Shown: positions 16,545 through 26,444 of the stretch, piece by piece
How the letters are laid out: every line of letters starts with the position of its first letter
Numbering within the stretch: the stretch's first letter is position 1
NCBI GenBank assembly: GCA_027314515.1
Contig: DAHVAR010000121.1
Coordinates: 1-48,501 of the forward strand
Reading direction: 5' to 3'
Length of the DNA stretch: 48,501 bases
DNA from: Actinomycetota bacterium
GTDB taxonomy: Bacteria > Actinomycetota > Actinomycetes > Streptosporangiales > Streptosporangiaceae
Notes under the pieces: generated by a model
What the model was told of the DNA's origin: nothing
The model's database searches: none
Seen by the model: the letters and a program-made list of their open reading frames with translations, nothing else
Made by a program: the position numbers and the translations under genes

Positions 16545-17333
16545 ATGGCAGACGCAGGAACCTTGGAGGTGCAGACCCAGACTCACGGCAAGGTCCACGC
16601 GAGCGAGGTAGGTGACGCGGTCCGCCGCGTCAACTCGTTGTTGCGGATGGCCTCCGAGCCGGTGCTGTCGGCGCGGGTGAGGCTGACCATGCACGCGGAC
16701 CCGGCAGTGCAGCGCCCGGCGATCGTGCAGATCAATGTCGACCTGAACGGGCGGCTGGTCCGGGTCCAGTCAGCAGACGCCACCATGAGGGCGGCGATCG
16801 ACCACGCGTGTGACCGGCTGCGGATCCGGCTGGAGCGGGCGAGGCGGAACTGGGCCGGGGTGCGGGGCAGCCTGCCGCTGCCAGAGCCGGGAGAGTGGCG
16901 CCATGACAGCCTGGCCGCGCTCCAGCTGCCATATTTTCCCCGCCCGCGCAGCGAGCGCACGGTGATGCGGCACAAGTCCTACACCCCGGCGCATGAGACT
17001 CCGGGTGAGGCCGCCGCCGAGGCCGGGGTGCTCGACTACGACTTCCACCTGTTCACGGAGAAGTCCACCGGTGAGGACAGTGTGATTTACCGGACTCCAG
17101 ACGGTTTCCGGCTAGCACTGGCTCACCGCAGGACCGGGCGGCTCGGCGAGGTCGATCCGGCTATCTCCGTGAGCCAGGTCCCGGCCGCGCGCCTGACGGT
17201 GACCGAGGCCGAAGATCGCCTCGAGGCGTTCAGGCAGCCGTTCTTGTTCTTCGTCAACAGCCAGACTGGCCGCGGCAACCTGATCTATCACCGTTACGAC
17301 GGCCACTACGGACTCATCGAGCCCGCCGCCTGA
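16545..17333 (+). CDS. Long ribosome hibernation factor, RafH/HPF-like
   Basis: A 262-residue protein. Residues 1-110 form the S30AE ribosome-binding domain (LEVQTQTHGKVHASEVGDAV, then QRPAIVQINVDLNGRLVRVQ, and AIDHACDRLRIRLE). The C-terminal part holds two related segments: DYDFHLFTEKSTGEDSVIYR at about 165-185, and the classic dimerisation motif FLFFVNSQTGRGNLIYHRYD then GHYGLIEP at the end. This doubled tail resembles the DosR-controlled mycobacterial RafH (Rv0079 family), which stabilises ribosomes under hypoxia. ATG 16545 follows AGGGGGAT with about six bases spacing. A DosR-type palindrome lies upstream and nrdJ follows 17 bases downstream. Confidence 0.88.
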   Translation: MADAGTLEVQTQTHGKVHASEVGDAVRRVNSLLRMASEPVLSARVRLTMHADPAVQRPAIVQINVDLNGRLVRVQSADATMRAAIDHACDRLRIRLERARRNWAGVRGSLPLPEPGEWRHDSLAALQLPYFPRPRSERTVMRHKSYTPAHETPGEAAAEAGVLDYDFHLFTEKSTGEDSVIYRTPDGFRLALAHRRTGRLGEVDPAISVSQVPAARLTVTEAEDRLEAFRQPFLFFVNSQTGRGNLIYHRYDGHYGLIEPAA

Positions 17334-17350
17334 CGTGCCGGGGGACCGCC

Positions 17351-19237
17351 ATGCCGGGCCGGCCGGATATCGATGATCAGGACTGCGTCGCCGACACCGG
17401 CAGGCGGGCTGAGCTGCGCCGGGCTGAGCTGCGCCGGGCTGAGCGCGCGCTAGGCGTGCGCGATGACCTCAATCTGAGCCTCGGTGCGGTCGCGGTGCTC
17501 GGCGAGCGCTACCTGCTGCGTGCTGACCGCGGCCGGGTGACCGAGTCGACCGGTGAGATGATGGATCGCGCCGCGTCCTGCGTTGCTGCGGCGGAGGACG
17601 CCTGGGGCCGGGGCTCGGCGCGGGAGTGGGCGGAGAAGTTCGCCGCTTCTCTGCGGCGGCTGGAGTTCCTGCCCAACTCGCCGACGCTGATGAATGCCGG
17701 GACGCGCCTGGGGATGCTGTCGGGCTGCGTGGTGCTGCCGGTGGAGGACTCACTGGCGTCGATCTTCCAGGCTCTCGCCGATGCCGCTCTGCTGCATCAG
17801 GCCGGGGCCGGCACGGGGTACTCGTTCTCACGGTTGCGGCCGCGCGGGGACCTGGTGGCCAGCACTCACGGCACGGCGAGCGGCCCGGTCTCGTTCCTGT
17901 CGGTGTTCGACGCCGCTGCGCAGGTGCTGGCGGAAGGCGGCCGGCGGCGCGGTGCGTCGATGGCCGTGCTGGATGTGTCGCACCCGGATATCGCCGAGTT
18001 CATCGACGCGAAGCGGGCAGGGCGGCTGTCTCACTTCAACCTGTCGGTCGCGGTGCCAGCCCGGTTCATGCGGGCCGTCGTGAACAATTCCGCCCACACG
18101 CTGGTCAACCCGCGCACCGGCCGGGCCGTCGGCCGGGTGCCAGCGGCGGAGCTGTTCGACCGGCTGTGCGAGGCTGCCTGGCAGAGCGGTGACCCTGGCC
18201 TGCTGTTCACCGACCGGATCAACCGGGACAACCCGCTGCCGGCGCTCGGCCGGATCGAGGCCACCAACCCATGCGGAGAGGTACCGCTGCTGCCGCACGA
18301 ATCATGCAATCTGGGCTCGATCAACCTGTCCCGGTTCGTTACCGGCGGGCGCGTCGATTTCGTCCGTCTCGGCGCAGCCGTGCATCTGGCGATCCGGTTC
18401 CTGGACGATGTGATCGAGGTCAGCCGGTATCCGCTGGCTGAGCTTGAGGATAAGGCGCGGGCCGCCCGCAAGGTCGGGCTGGGCGTAATGGGCCTGGCTG
18501 AGCTACTGGCCACGCTCGGCATCCGGTATGACTCGCCGGCTGCGGTCAGGCTGGCCGGCCGCATCTTCAGGCTCATCCGCCAGGAAGCCCGGAGCGCGTC
18601 AACGGCCCTGGCAGCGCAGCGCGGCCCGTTCCCGTTGTTCGAGCAGAGCACGTTCGCCCGGCAGGGGGGCATGCCGCTGCGCAACGCGCAGCTGGTGTCC
18701 GTGGCCCCGACCGGGACCATTTCGCTCATCGCGGGGACGACCTCCGGCATCGAGCCGATCTTCGCCCTCGCCTACACGCGTCATATCCTCGGCCGCCAGA
18801 TCACCGAGGCCAACCTGCTGTTCGAGCGCACGGCGCGGGAACGGGGCTTCTACTCGGCGGAGCTGATGGCCGAGATCGCCCGCAACGGCACGGCCGGGCA
18901 GAATGCGGCCGTCCCGGCGGATGTGCGGGCCGCGTTCGTGACCGCGCTTGAGATCGCGCCCGACTGGCACCTGAAGATGCAGGCGGCGGCGCAACGGCAC
19001 GTTGACGCGGCAGTAGCCAAGACCGTCAATCTGCCGGCCAGCACGACAGTCGCGGAGGTTCGGGCGCTGTACCTGGCGGCCTGGCGCGCCGGGCTGAAGG
19101 GCATCACGGTCTACCGTTACGGCGCCCGCCCCGGCCAGGTTCTCACGCTGGCCGGCCCGGCTGGCCGGCCCGGTGCCGCGGTGCAGATCAATGCTGACTA
19201 CAGCGGTGGCTGCGGCGGGCATGCCTGCGTGTTCTGA
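17351..19237 (+). CDS. nrdJ: Adenosylcobalamin-dependent (class II) ribonucleotide reductase
   Basis: A 628-residue class II reductase that makes deoxyribonucleotides without oxygen, using B12. Seen are FLPNSPTLMNAG, the redox Cys in LSGCVVLPVEDS, QAGAGTGYSFSRLRP, the active-site segment ATNPCGEVPLLPHESCNLGS with the N-x-C-x-E triad, VAPTGTISLIAG, and a C-terminal Cys pair (CGGHACVF) for thioredoxin reduction. It is short compared with roughly 950-residue NrdJ forms and resembles the mycobacterial NrdZ type. The N-terminus has a 15-bp tandem repeat (RAELRRAELRRAER). It sits 17 bases after the hibernation factor gene, so both probably share the DosR-type promoter. ATG 17351 follows GGGGGA. Confidence 0.93.
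   Translation: MPGRPDIDDQDCVADTGRRAELRRAELRRAERALGVRDDLNLSLGAVAVLGERYLLRADRGRVTESTGEMMDRAASCVAAAEDAWGRGSAREWAEKFAASLRRLEFLPNSPTLMNAGTRLGMLSGCVVLPVEDSLASIFQALADAALLHQAGAGTGYSFSRLRPRGDLVASTHGTASGPVSFLSVFDAAAQVLAEGGRRRGASMAVLDVSHPDIAEFIDAKRAGRLSHFNLSVAVPARFMRAVVNNSAHTLVNPRTGRAVGRVPAAELFDRLCEAAWQSGDPGLLFTDRINRDNPLPALGRIEATNPCGEVPLLPHESCNLGSINLSRFVTGGRVDFVRLGAAVHLAIRFLDDVIEVSRYPLAELEDKARAARKVGLGVMGLAELLATLGIRYDSPAAVRLAGRIFRLIRQEARSASTALAAQRGPFPLFEQSTFARQGGMPLRNAQLVSVAPTGTISLIAGTTSGIEPIFALAYTRHILGRQITEANLLFERTARERGFYSAELMAEIARNGTAGQNAAVPADVRAAFVTALEIAPDWHLKMQAAAQRHVDAAVAKTVNLPASTTVAEVRALYLAAWRAGLKGITVYRYGARPGQVLTLAGPAGRPGAAVQINADYSGGCGGHACVF
17405..17444 (+). repeat. 15-bp tandem repeat inside nrdJ
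   Basis: CGGGCTGAGCTGCGC occurs at 17405-17419 and 17420-17434 with a partial third copy to 17444. It is in frame, encoding repeated RAELR units near the N-terminus, before the conserved fold begins. Confidence 0.85.
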
Positions 19238-19275
19238 GCCGGAAAGTCCGGCGCTGCCCTGGCATCGCGGAGAAT

Positions 19276-19321
19276 GGGCGCTGCTGCCGGCACATCACCG
19301 CGGATAGCGGCAGCAGCGCCC
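19276..19321. terminator. Perfect 14-bp inverted repeat between convergent genes
   Basis: Arms GGGCGCTGCTGCCG (19276-19289) and its exact complement (19308-19321) surround an 18-base loop. It lies in the 119-base gap between the ends of nrdJ and hsp20 and can serve both directions as a U-less terminator. Confidence 0.8.
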
Positions 19322-19356
19322 TCGGGCGGGATTGACAGCGTCCCCCCGAATCAGGG

Positions 19357-19785
19357 TCAGCCCGGGTGGCCGACGGGGATCTTGCGGGCTGAGGGTTTGG
19401 CTTGCTCAGGTACCGGGATGGTGACCTTGAGGATCCCCTGGTCGTAGCTGGCTGTGATCTTGCCGGGGTCGGCGCCCTCAGGCAGCGATACTGACCTGGT
19501 GAGCGATCCGTACTTGAACTCCGAGTGTCGTTCCTGCTCGGTCTCCTCACGGCGCTCCGCATGGATGGTGAGCATGCCGGATTCCACCGTGACTTCGACG
19601 TCCTTGTCCGGATCGACACCGGGCAGTTCGGCGCGGATCATGTACTTGCCGTCCTCGGTATAGTCCTCGACCCGGAAGGTCTGAGCCGACCCGAACGGCA
19701 GTACCGCCGGCCACGGCGATTCCAGCCAGTCGAACAGCTCAGGGAAGCGGGCCGGCACGGTGTGGCGGCGAACGGGCAGAGCCAT
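19357..19785 (-). CDS. Small heat shock protein, Hsp20/alpha-crystallin family
   Basis: A 142-residue ATP-independent chaperone. The alpha-crystallin domain spans about residues 38-125 (FRVEDYTEDGKYMIRAELPG, DKDVEVTVESGMLTIHAERR, GSLTRSVSLPEGAD, ASYDQGILKVTIP), flanked by a short N-terminal arm with FPELFDWLESPW and a C-terminal RKIPV anchor. The start has GAAGGGA upstream. A DosR-type palindrome lies 72 bases before the start, as for the mycobacterial hypoxic alpha-crystallin HspX/Acr. No HAIR (HspR) repeat is visible. Confidence 0.95.
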   Translation of the reverse strand: MALPVRRHTVPARFPELFDWLESPWPAVLPFGSAQTFRVEDYTEDGKYMIRAELPGVDPDKDVEVTVESGMLTIHAERREETEQERHSEFKYGSLTRSVSLPEGADPGKITASYDQGILKVTIPVPEQAKPSARKIPVGHPG

Positions 19786-19856
19786 AACAGGTCCCTTCAG
19801 CTAGCCGGGATGTTCTCTTCCGCTAGTTCCCTTTCCCCGGTTCCGCGCCGGCCAAG

Positions 19857-19870
19857 AGGACTTCGGTCCC
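19857..19870. promoter_or_regulatory. DosR/DevR-type box before hsp20
   Basis: Plus strand AGGACTTCGGTCCC, read towards hsp20 as GGGACCGAAGTCCT, fits the DosR core GGGAC-N4-GTCCC with one change. Its centre is about 78 bases before the hsp20 start. The shared divergent gap also serves the small gene at 19977. Confidence 0.65.
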
Positions 19871-19926
19871 GCCATGGCCGGGATCTTCGCCCCGCACCGC
19901 CCCCAGCGCCCAGGCGAGGAGGAGCC

Positions 19927-19940
19927 AGGACCTCCGGCCC
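19927..19940. promoter_or_regulatory. Second DosR-like box in the same gap
   Basis: AGGACCTCCGGCCC matches the DosR core with two changes and lies 36 bases before ATG 19977. It is 70 bases from the stronger box at 19857, a paired arrangement often seen at DosR-controlled promoters. Less certain than the first. Confidence 0.4.
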
Positions 19941-19976
19941 TGCTTGCATGGCCCGGCATGGGTGAGGCTATTGACC

Positions 19977-20210
19977 ATGAGCAGACAAGCAGAGCCGCCT
20001 GGCGGCGCGGCGTCCACAGCCCTGGCCCAGCGAGTCGGCCGCCTGGAAGACCAGGTAGGTGCCCTGATCGAGGCCGTCGAGGTGCTGGCGCGCGGGTTCG
20101 AGGACGTGCCGACGGCCGCCGAGCGGTCCGAGGCTGATGAGGAGCGCGCAGCCCGGCAAGCGCACGACCTGCTGCTGCTGGTCAAGGCAGCCAGGCAGGA
20201 GGGCGGTTAG
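19977..20210 (+). CDS. Small hypothetical coiled-coil protein
   Basis: A 77-residue protein, probably a single coiled coil: ALAQRVGRLEDQVGALIEAV then DEERAARQAHDLLLLVKAA. No recognised family. Divergent from hsp20 across a gap with two DosR-like boxes, and convergent with the M50 protease gene 19 bases away. The in-frame ATG at 19944 is less likely because the coil begins after 19977. It may be a small stress-related accessory protein; that is inference. Confidence 0.6.
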   Translation: MSRQAEPPGGAASTALAQRVGRLEDQVGALIEAVEVLARGFEDVPTAAERSEADEERAARQAHDLLLLVKAARQEGG

Positions 20211-20229
20211 CAGCCGCGCGCGCGGCGAG

Positions 20230-21396
20230 CTACCAGCGTGGTGCAGGCCCGGCGGCCGGTGACACGGTCGCGCCGGCCAGCTTCCGCCAGCGCAGCGCCT
20301 GCTGGATGTTGCTGGCGGTGACCAGGCCGGTGATCTGCCCGCCGTCCTCGACGACCGCCACGACCTCACCGCCGAGCGGGTCACGGCCGAGCAGCCGCGC
20401 GGCGGGGTCGTCCGGGCTCGCGAGGTACTCCTCCGGCACTGGCACTGCCAGCTGGCCGAGCCGCACCTGATCCCTGCCCGGATGCGCGACCCGGCCGAGC
20501 CGGGCGACGGTAACGACGCCGGCCAGCCCGCCGCCGGGCCCGATGACCGGAAATGCCGGCTGCCCGGACCGGCCGCCGAACTGGCGGATGAAGTCGGCGA
20601 CGGTCAGCCAGGACGGGGCCAGGTCAGGGTCGGGCGTCATCACGTCCGCGACGCGGACGCCGGCCAGCAAGGCGCGGGCAGCAGCGGCTCCCTGCTCGGC
20701 TGCGGCGGCGCTGGCCATGAACCAGCCGAGGAGTACCAGCCACAGTCCGCCGATGAGGTCAGTGGTCAGCAGGACCTCGGCCACGCCCAGGAGAGCCAGC
20801 ACCGAGCCGATCGCCCGCCCCGCGCTCGTCGCGCCGCGCTCGGCCCGGTGCCGGTCAGCCCAGTGATGCCAGAGCATCGCTCGGAGCACCCGGCCGCCGT
20901 CTAGCGGCGCCCCTGGCAGCAGGTTGAACGCGGCCAGGACGCCGTTCATGAGGGCCAGCCACATCGCGGCGGCCACCGCGACCCGCGGCCCGCCAGCGGC
21001 GCTGATGGCAGCCGCCGCGCCGACGAAGGCCGCCCCGGCGAGCAGGCTCGTAGCGGGCCCGGCCAGAGCGATCTGCAGGTCCGCCCGCGGTGTGCTGGGA
21101 TCGCCGTCCAGTTGCGTGACGCCTCCGAGCATCCACAGCGTGACGGAGCGAATCTTGATGCCGTGCCTGCGGGCGACCAGCGCGTGCGCCAGCTCGTGGG
21201 CGAGCAGCGAGGCAAGAAAGGCAGCGGCGGTGGCAACGCCAGCCCCCCAGTACAGCACCGCTGGCTGGCGGGGGACCGCCGCCGGGAGGGCGCTGGCAGC
21301 GACCAGGTCGGCGATGATCGCCAGAGTCACGATGGCCGACCAGCTAGCCCCCACGGGGATCCCGGCGAATCTGCCGAACCGTACGTTTTGCCGCAT
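20230..21396 (-). CDS. Site-2 protease, M50 family, with CBS pair
   Basis: A 388-residue integral membrane zinc protease. HELAH is at residues 67-71, and the third ligand motif NLLPGAPLDGGR follows in a later membrane segment. About five membrane segments precede a cytosolic tail with a tandem CBS domain (VADVMTPDPDLAPSWLTVAD, then FPVIGPGGGLAGVVT, and VVEDGGQITGLVT). The same architecture is found in Rip3/Rv2625c, a member of the mycobacterial DosR regulon. GGAGG six bases upstream supports ATG 21396. Only a half-site GGGACTT (21489-21495) is seen upstream, so direct DosR control is uncertain. Confidence 0.92.
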   Translation of the reverse strand: MRQNVRFGRFAGIPVGASWSAIVTLAIIADLVAASALPAAVPRQPAVLYWGAGVATAAAFLASLLAHELAHALVARRHGIKIRSVTLWMLGGVTQLDGDPSTPRADLQIALAGPATSLLAGAAFVGAAAAISAAGGPRVAVAAAMWLALMNGVLAAFNLLPGAPLDGGRVLRAMLWHHWADRHRAERGATSAGRAIGSVLALLGVAEVLLTTDLIGGLWLVLLGWFMASAAAAEQGAAAARALLAGVRVADVMTPDPDLAPSWLTVADFIRQFGGRSGQPAFPVIGPGGGLAGVVTVARLGRVAHPGRDQVRLGQLAVPVPEEYLASPDDPAARLLGRDPLGGEVVAVVEDGGQITGLVTASNIQQALRWRKLAGATVSPAAGPAPRW

Positions 21397-21538
21397 GCGT
21401 TGCCTCCAGGCAATGAGCCAGGGCGGCTTCCTCTTCCACCGTGGCCGGCCGGCCGCTCGCGGCGCAGGGCCGAACTGCCCTGGCTGCCGGGACTTCCGCA
21501 GGATCCGCGCGGGCGGCAGCCGCGGCCGGCGCGATCGG

Positions 21539-22489
21539 TTAGCCGCGCAAGAGCAGTTCCTCCAGCGGTTCGCTGCGGTGCAGACGGTCGATCGCCTCGG
21601 CTAGCAGGTGCGCAACGGATTCCGCCTGGATCGGCAGCGCTGGCGCGGCGGCGGGCGCCGGGTGCCGCGGCGCGATGGTGTCGGTGACCAGCATGCGGCC
21701 TATCGCGCACTCCCCGAGCCTGGCCAGCGCGCTTCCGGCGAACAATCCGTGCGTCGCGACGACGGTCGGCTCACCGGTCGCCCCGTGCGCCCGGAGCGCG
21801 GACACGGCGGCTTCGATGGTGGCCCCGGTGCTGATCATGTCATCGACGATCACGACCGGCCGGTTCCGCACGTCTCCGACGATGTCCTTGGCCGACACCG
21901 TGACCGCGTCCAGCCGGTATTTGCTCACTGCCGCCAGCCGCGCCTCGACCAGCGAGGCAAAGTGCCGTGCAAGCCGCATCGCACCCAGGTCCGGAGCAAC
22001 CACCACAGCGCCGCGGGGAATCAGCCGCCGGACGGCAGCGGCCAGCACGGGCACCGCGGTGAGCATCTCGACCGGCACTTTGAACATCGCTTCGAGCGAC
22101 GAGGTGTGCGGGTCGATGACCACGAGCCGGCTGGCGCCGGCCGCGGCGATTGCCTCGGCGGCAACCCTGGCGCCGATCGGCTGGCGATCCCCGGCGCGCC
22201 GGTCCTGGCGCGCGTAACCGAAGTAGGGGACCACGGCCGTGACCCGGTCAGCGCCGGCCCGGCGGCAGGCGTCGAGCAGCAGCAGCAACTCGACCAGGTT
22301 GTCGTTGACCGGAGGGCCGGTCGGCTGGATCACGTAGATGTCCGCGCCCCGGACCGGGCCAAGACGCGGCCGGATCTCCCCGTCGGGGAAGCGCTCCAGC
22401 TGCATCTCGACCAGGCGTGACCCCAGCCGGGACGCTACTTCACCGGCGAGAACCGGATTGGCGGTGCCTGTCACGATGCCCAGCGACAT
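21539..22489 (-). CDS. Ribose-phosphate pyrophosphokinase paralogue
   Basis: A 316-residue PRPP synthetase family protein that transfers pyrophosphate from ATP to ribose 5-phosphate. Seen are FPDGEIRPRL, the VVPYFGYARQDRR loop, DPHTSSLEAMF and the PRPP-binding loop VVIVDDMISTGATI, all in the standard order. The flexible-loop region reads RRAGDRQPIGAR instead of the usual housekeeping sequence with PIT(A/S)K, suggesting a specialised paralogue. It is divergent from the acetate-CoA ligase gene with a DosR-like box in the gap. It may supply PRPP during dormancy or act in another nucleotide pathway; that is inference. Confidence 0.88.
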   Translation of the reverse strand: MSLGIVTGTANPVLAGEVASRLGSRLVEMQLERFPDGEIRPRLGPVRGADIYVIQPTGPPVNDNLVELLLLLDACRRAGADRVTAVVPYFGYARQDRRAGDRQPIGARVAAEAIAAAGASRLVVIDPHTSSLEAMFKVPVEMLTAVPVLAAAVRRLIPRGAVVVAPDLGAMRLARHFASLVEARLAAVSKYRLDAVTVSAKDIVGDVRNRPVVIVDDMISTGATIEAAVSALRAHGATGEPTVVATHGLFAGSALARLGECAIGRMLVTDTIAPRHPAPAAAPALPIQAESVAHLLAEAIDRLHRSEPLEELLLRG

Positions 22490-22573
22490 GCCAGCAGCAT
22501 GCCCGCACCAGGCAGGCCCTCACTTCCAGGCACCCCTCGGCCCCTGGCAGGCGACGCCCCGGCCGGGGATGGC

Positions 22574-22587
22574 GGGACGTTCGTCAC
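22574..22587. promoter_or_regulatory. DosR-like box between the PRPP synthetase and ligase genes
   Basis: GGGACGTTCGTCAC matches the core GGGAC-N4-GTCCC with one change. It lies 84 bases before the PRPP synthetase start and 67 before the ligase start, so it could serve both divergent units. Confidence 0.5.
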
Positions 22588-22654
22588 TAGCGAGCCTGCG
22601 GCAGCGGGCATTAGACACGCAAGGAAGGGCACCTAGCCTGCCGGAGGACGGGTG

Positions 22655-24420
22655 ATGGCCTTCGAACCGATCCGCAAGCAGCGGCAGCCTGGCATTCCGT
22701 GCAACCTCGCAGATTACGACCAGGCGGTGCGGGACTTCTCCTGGGGCAAGGCGCGGGCTGAGCTGGACGGGCTGCCCGGCGGCCGCGGGCTCAACATCTG
22801 CCATGAGGCAGTCGACCGGCACGCGGCCGGCCCGCGCGCATCCCGGCCGGCGCTGCGGTGCGTCGCCAGGGACGGCGCCGTGACCGAGTTCAGCTACGCC
22901 AGCCTGCGGAGCCAGACCAGCCGTTTCGCCAATCTGCTGCGGGCGCTGCGGACCGGCAAGGGGGACCGGGTGTTCTCGCTGCTCGGCCGGGTGCCCGAGC
23001 TCTATGTCGCGGCCCTCGGCACGCTGAAGAACGCCAGCGTCTTCTCGCCGCTGTTCCCGGCGTTCGGCCCGGAACCCATCCGCGAGCGGCTCAGCCTCGG
23101 TGACGGCAAGGTCCTGGTGACCAGCCCGCAGCTCTATGAGCGCAAGATCGCGCCGATCCGGGACTCGCTGCCGGGCCTCGAGCACGTCCTGGTGACCGGC
23201 GGGCCGCCGGACGCGAAGACCACCGGCCTGGCCGAGGCCATGGCCGGGTGCGGCGAGGACTTCGAGATCCCGCCGACCGACCCGCAGGACATGGCCCTGC
23301 TGCACTTCACCAGCGGCACGACGGGCAGGCCGAAAGGCGCGGTACACGTGCACGAGGCCGTCGTTGCGCACCATGCGACCGCTGCCGCCGCCCTCGACCT
23401 GCGGCCGGATGACGTGTTCTGGTGCACGGCCGATCCCGGCTGGGTCACCGGCACGTCCTACGGGATCATCGCGCCGCTAGCGCACGGCCTGACGCTGATG
23501 ACCGACGCGGCCGACTTCGAGGCCAGGCGCTGGTACCGGATGCTGGCCGAGCACCGGGTCACGGTGTGGTACACCGCGCCGACGGCCATCCGGATGCTGA
23601 TGCGCTACGGGCCGGAGCTGCCGGCCTCCTGCGATCTGTCGGCGCTGCGGTTCATCGCGAGCGTGGGCGAGCCGCTGAACCCCGAGGCAGTGGTCTGGGG
23701 CGAGCGGGCGCTCGGCCTGCCGATCCATGACAACTGGTGGCAAACCGAAACAGGCGCGATCATGATCAGCAATTTCGCGTCGATGGAGATCCGGCCAGGC
23801 TCGATGGGCCGGCCGCTGCCCGGAGTGACCGCGGGCTTGCTCGCGCGCGGCGCGGACGGCCGGGCGCGGGTGACCGACGGAAAGGTCACCGAGATCACCG
23901 AGCCCGGCGCCGAGGGCGAGCTCGCTCTCCGGCCGGGCTGGCCGTCGATGTTCCGCGGGTACCTGCACGACGACGAGCGGTACGCGGAGGCGTTCGGCGG
24001 CGGCTGGTATCTCACCGGGGACGTCGCCCGCCGCGACTGCGACGGCTACTACTGGTTCGTTGCCCGAGCCGACGACGTCATCAAGTCGGCCGGTCACCTT
24101 GTCGGCCCGTTCGAAGTCGAGAGCGTCCTGCTTGAGCACCCTGCCGTCGCCGAGGCCGGGGTAATCGGCACGCCCGATCCGGTCGCCGGGGAGCTGGTGA
24201 AGGCGTTCGTGTCGGTGACACCAGGGTACGAGGCGAGCGGGGAACTGCGCCTGGAACTCATTGCGTTCGGCCGCCGCCGGCTAGGCGCGGTAGCGCCGAA
24301 GGAGATCGAGTTCGATCAGCACCTGCCGCACACCCAGAGCGGCAAGGTCATGCGCCGCGTGCTCAAGGCAAGGGAACTCGGCCTGCCTACTGCGGACCTG
24401 TCGACCATGCGGGAGGCCCG

Positions 24421-24424
<4 letters not shown>
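22655..24424 (+). CDS. Acetate-CoA ligase-like AMP-forming synthetase
   Basis: A 589-residue ANL-superfamily enzyme closest in layout to AcsA-type acetyl-CoA synthetases: an N-terminal cap, the P-loop [12 protein letters not shown] (about 222), [38 protein letters not shown], and the C-terminal lysine motif TQSGKVMRR, the usual acetylation-control site. It activates acetate or another short acid as adenylate and then CoA thioester. ATG 22655 has GGAGG seven bases upstream; the preceding GTG is too close. Its stop overlaps the E1 alpha start (GTGA), so the ligase and the dehydrogenase genes are made together. A DosR-like box is upstream. Confidence 0.88.
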
Positions 24425-25412
<988 letters not shown>

Positions 25413-25416
<4 letters not shown>

Positions 25417-26444
25417 CCGGCACCGAAGTGACCGGCACCGAAGTGACCAGCACCGAGATGGTGAAGACGACCTACCGCGAGGCCATGCGGGACGCGATCC
25501 GCGAGGCCCTCCAGCGCGACGACCGGGTCTTCCTCATGGGGGAGGACGTCGGCCGGTACGGCGGCTGCTTCGCGGTCAGTCTCGGCCTGCTGGCGGAGTT
25601 CGGGCCCGAGCGCATCCGCGATACCCCGCTGTCGGAATCGGCATTCGTCGGAGCGGGCATCGGCGCCGCGCTGGCCGGGATGCGGCCCATCGTCGAGATC
25701 ATGACCGTCAACTTCAGCCTGCTCGCGCTCGACCAGATCATGAACAACGCGGCCACGCTCCTGCACATGTCCGGCGGTCAGTGCAACGTGCCGCTGGTGA
25801 TCCGGATGACCACCGGTGCCGGGCGCCAGGTCGCCGCGCAGCACTCACACAGCCTGGAAGGCTGGTACGCCCACATCCCCGGGATCAGGGTGCTCGCGCC
25901 GGCCACCCTAGCCGACGCGCGCGGCATGCTGTGGACCGCGCTGCAGGACCCGGACCCGGTGCTGATCTTCGAGCACGGCTCGCTCTACAACATGCCGGGC
26001 ACACTGCCCGCGGATGCCGGAGCCGTCGATATCCGGTCAGCGGCGGTGCGGCGGGCAGGCACCGACGTCAGCCTCATCACCTACGGCGGCACCCTCGGCA
26101 CGACCTGCGCCGCCGCCGACGCGCTGGCCGGGGACGGCATCGACGCCGAGGTCGTCGACCTGCGGTCGCTGCGGCCTCTCGATGATGAAACCATCTCCGG
26201 CTCGGTGGCGAGGACGCATCGGGCCGTCGTCGTGGACGAGGGCTGGCGCACCGGCAGCCTGGCCGCCGAGGTCTGCGCCCGGCTCATGGAGCAGGCGTTC
26301 TGGGACCTGGACGCGCCGGCCGAGCGGGTGTGCGGGGCCGAAGTGCCGATGCCGTATCCGCGGCACCTGGAAGAGGCGGCGCTGCCACGGGCCGAGGCGA
26401 TCGTGGCGGCCGCGCGGCGGGCGGTGGGCGGTGGGCTTACGTGA
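25413..26444 (+). CDS. 2-oxoacid dehydrogenase E1 beta subunit
   Basis: A 343-residue transketolase-fold subunit pairing with E1 alpha ([60 protein letters not shown], ending in [15 protein letters not shown]). The extreme N-terminus is a threefold 15-bp repeat encoding TGTEV units, so translation could begin at ATG 25413 or at GTG codons inside the repeat. ATG 25413 is preferred because it overlaps the E1 alpha stop. Confidence 0.93.
25416..25460 (+). repeat. 15-bp tandem repeat at the E1 beta N-terminus
   Basis: ACCGGCACCGAAGTG at 25416-25430 and 25431-25445, with a degenerate third copy at 25446-25460. It adds about 15 non-conserved residues and several GTG triplets to the coding start. 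Confidence 0.85.

Noticed and set aside
21469-21486. CAGGGC/GCCCTG short hairpin between the PRPP synthetase and M50 genes
   Set aside because: Six-base stem is expected often at this GC content; not listed as a terminator.
21489-21495. GGGACTT upstream of the M50 gene as a DosR box
   Set aside because: Only one half-site; the second half (GCAGG) does not fit.
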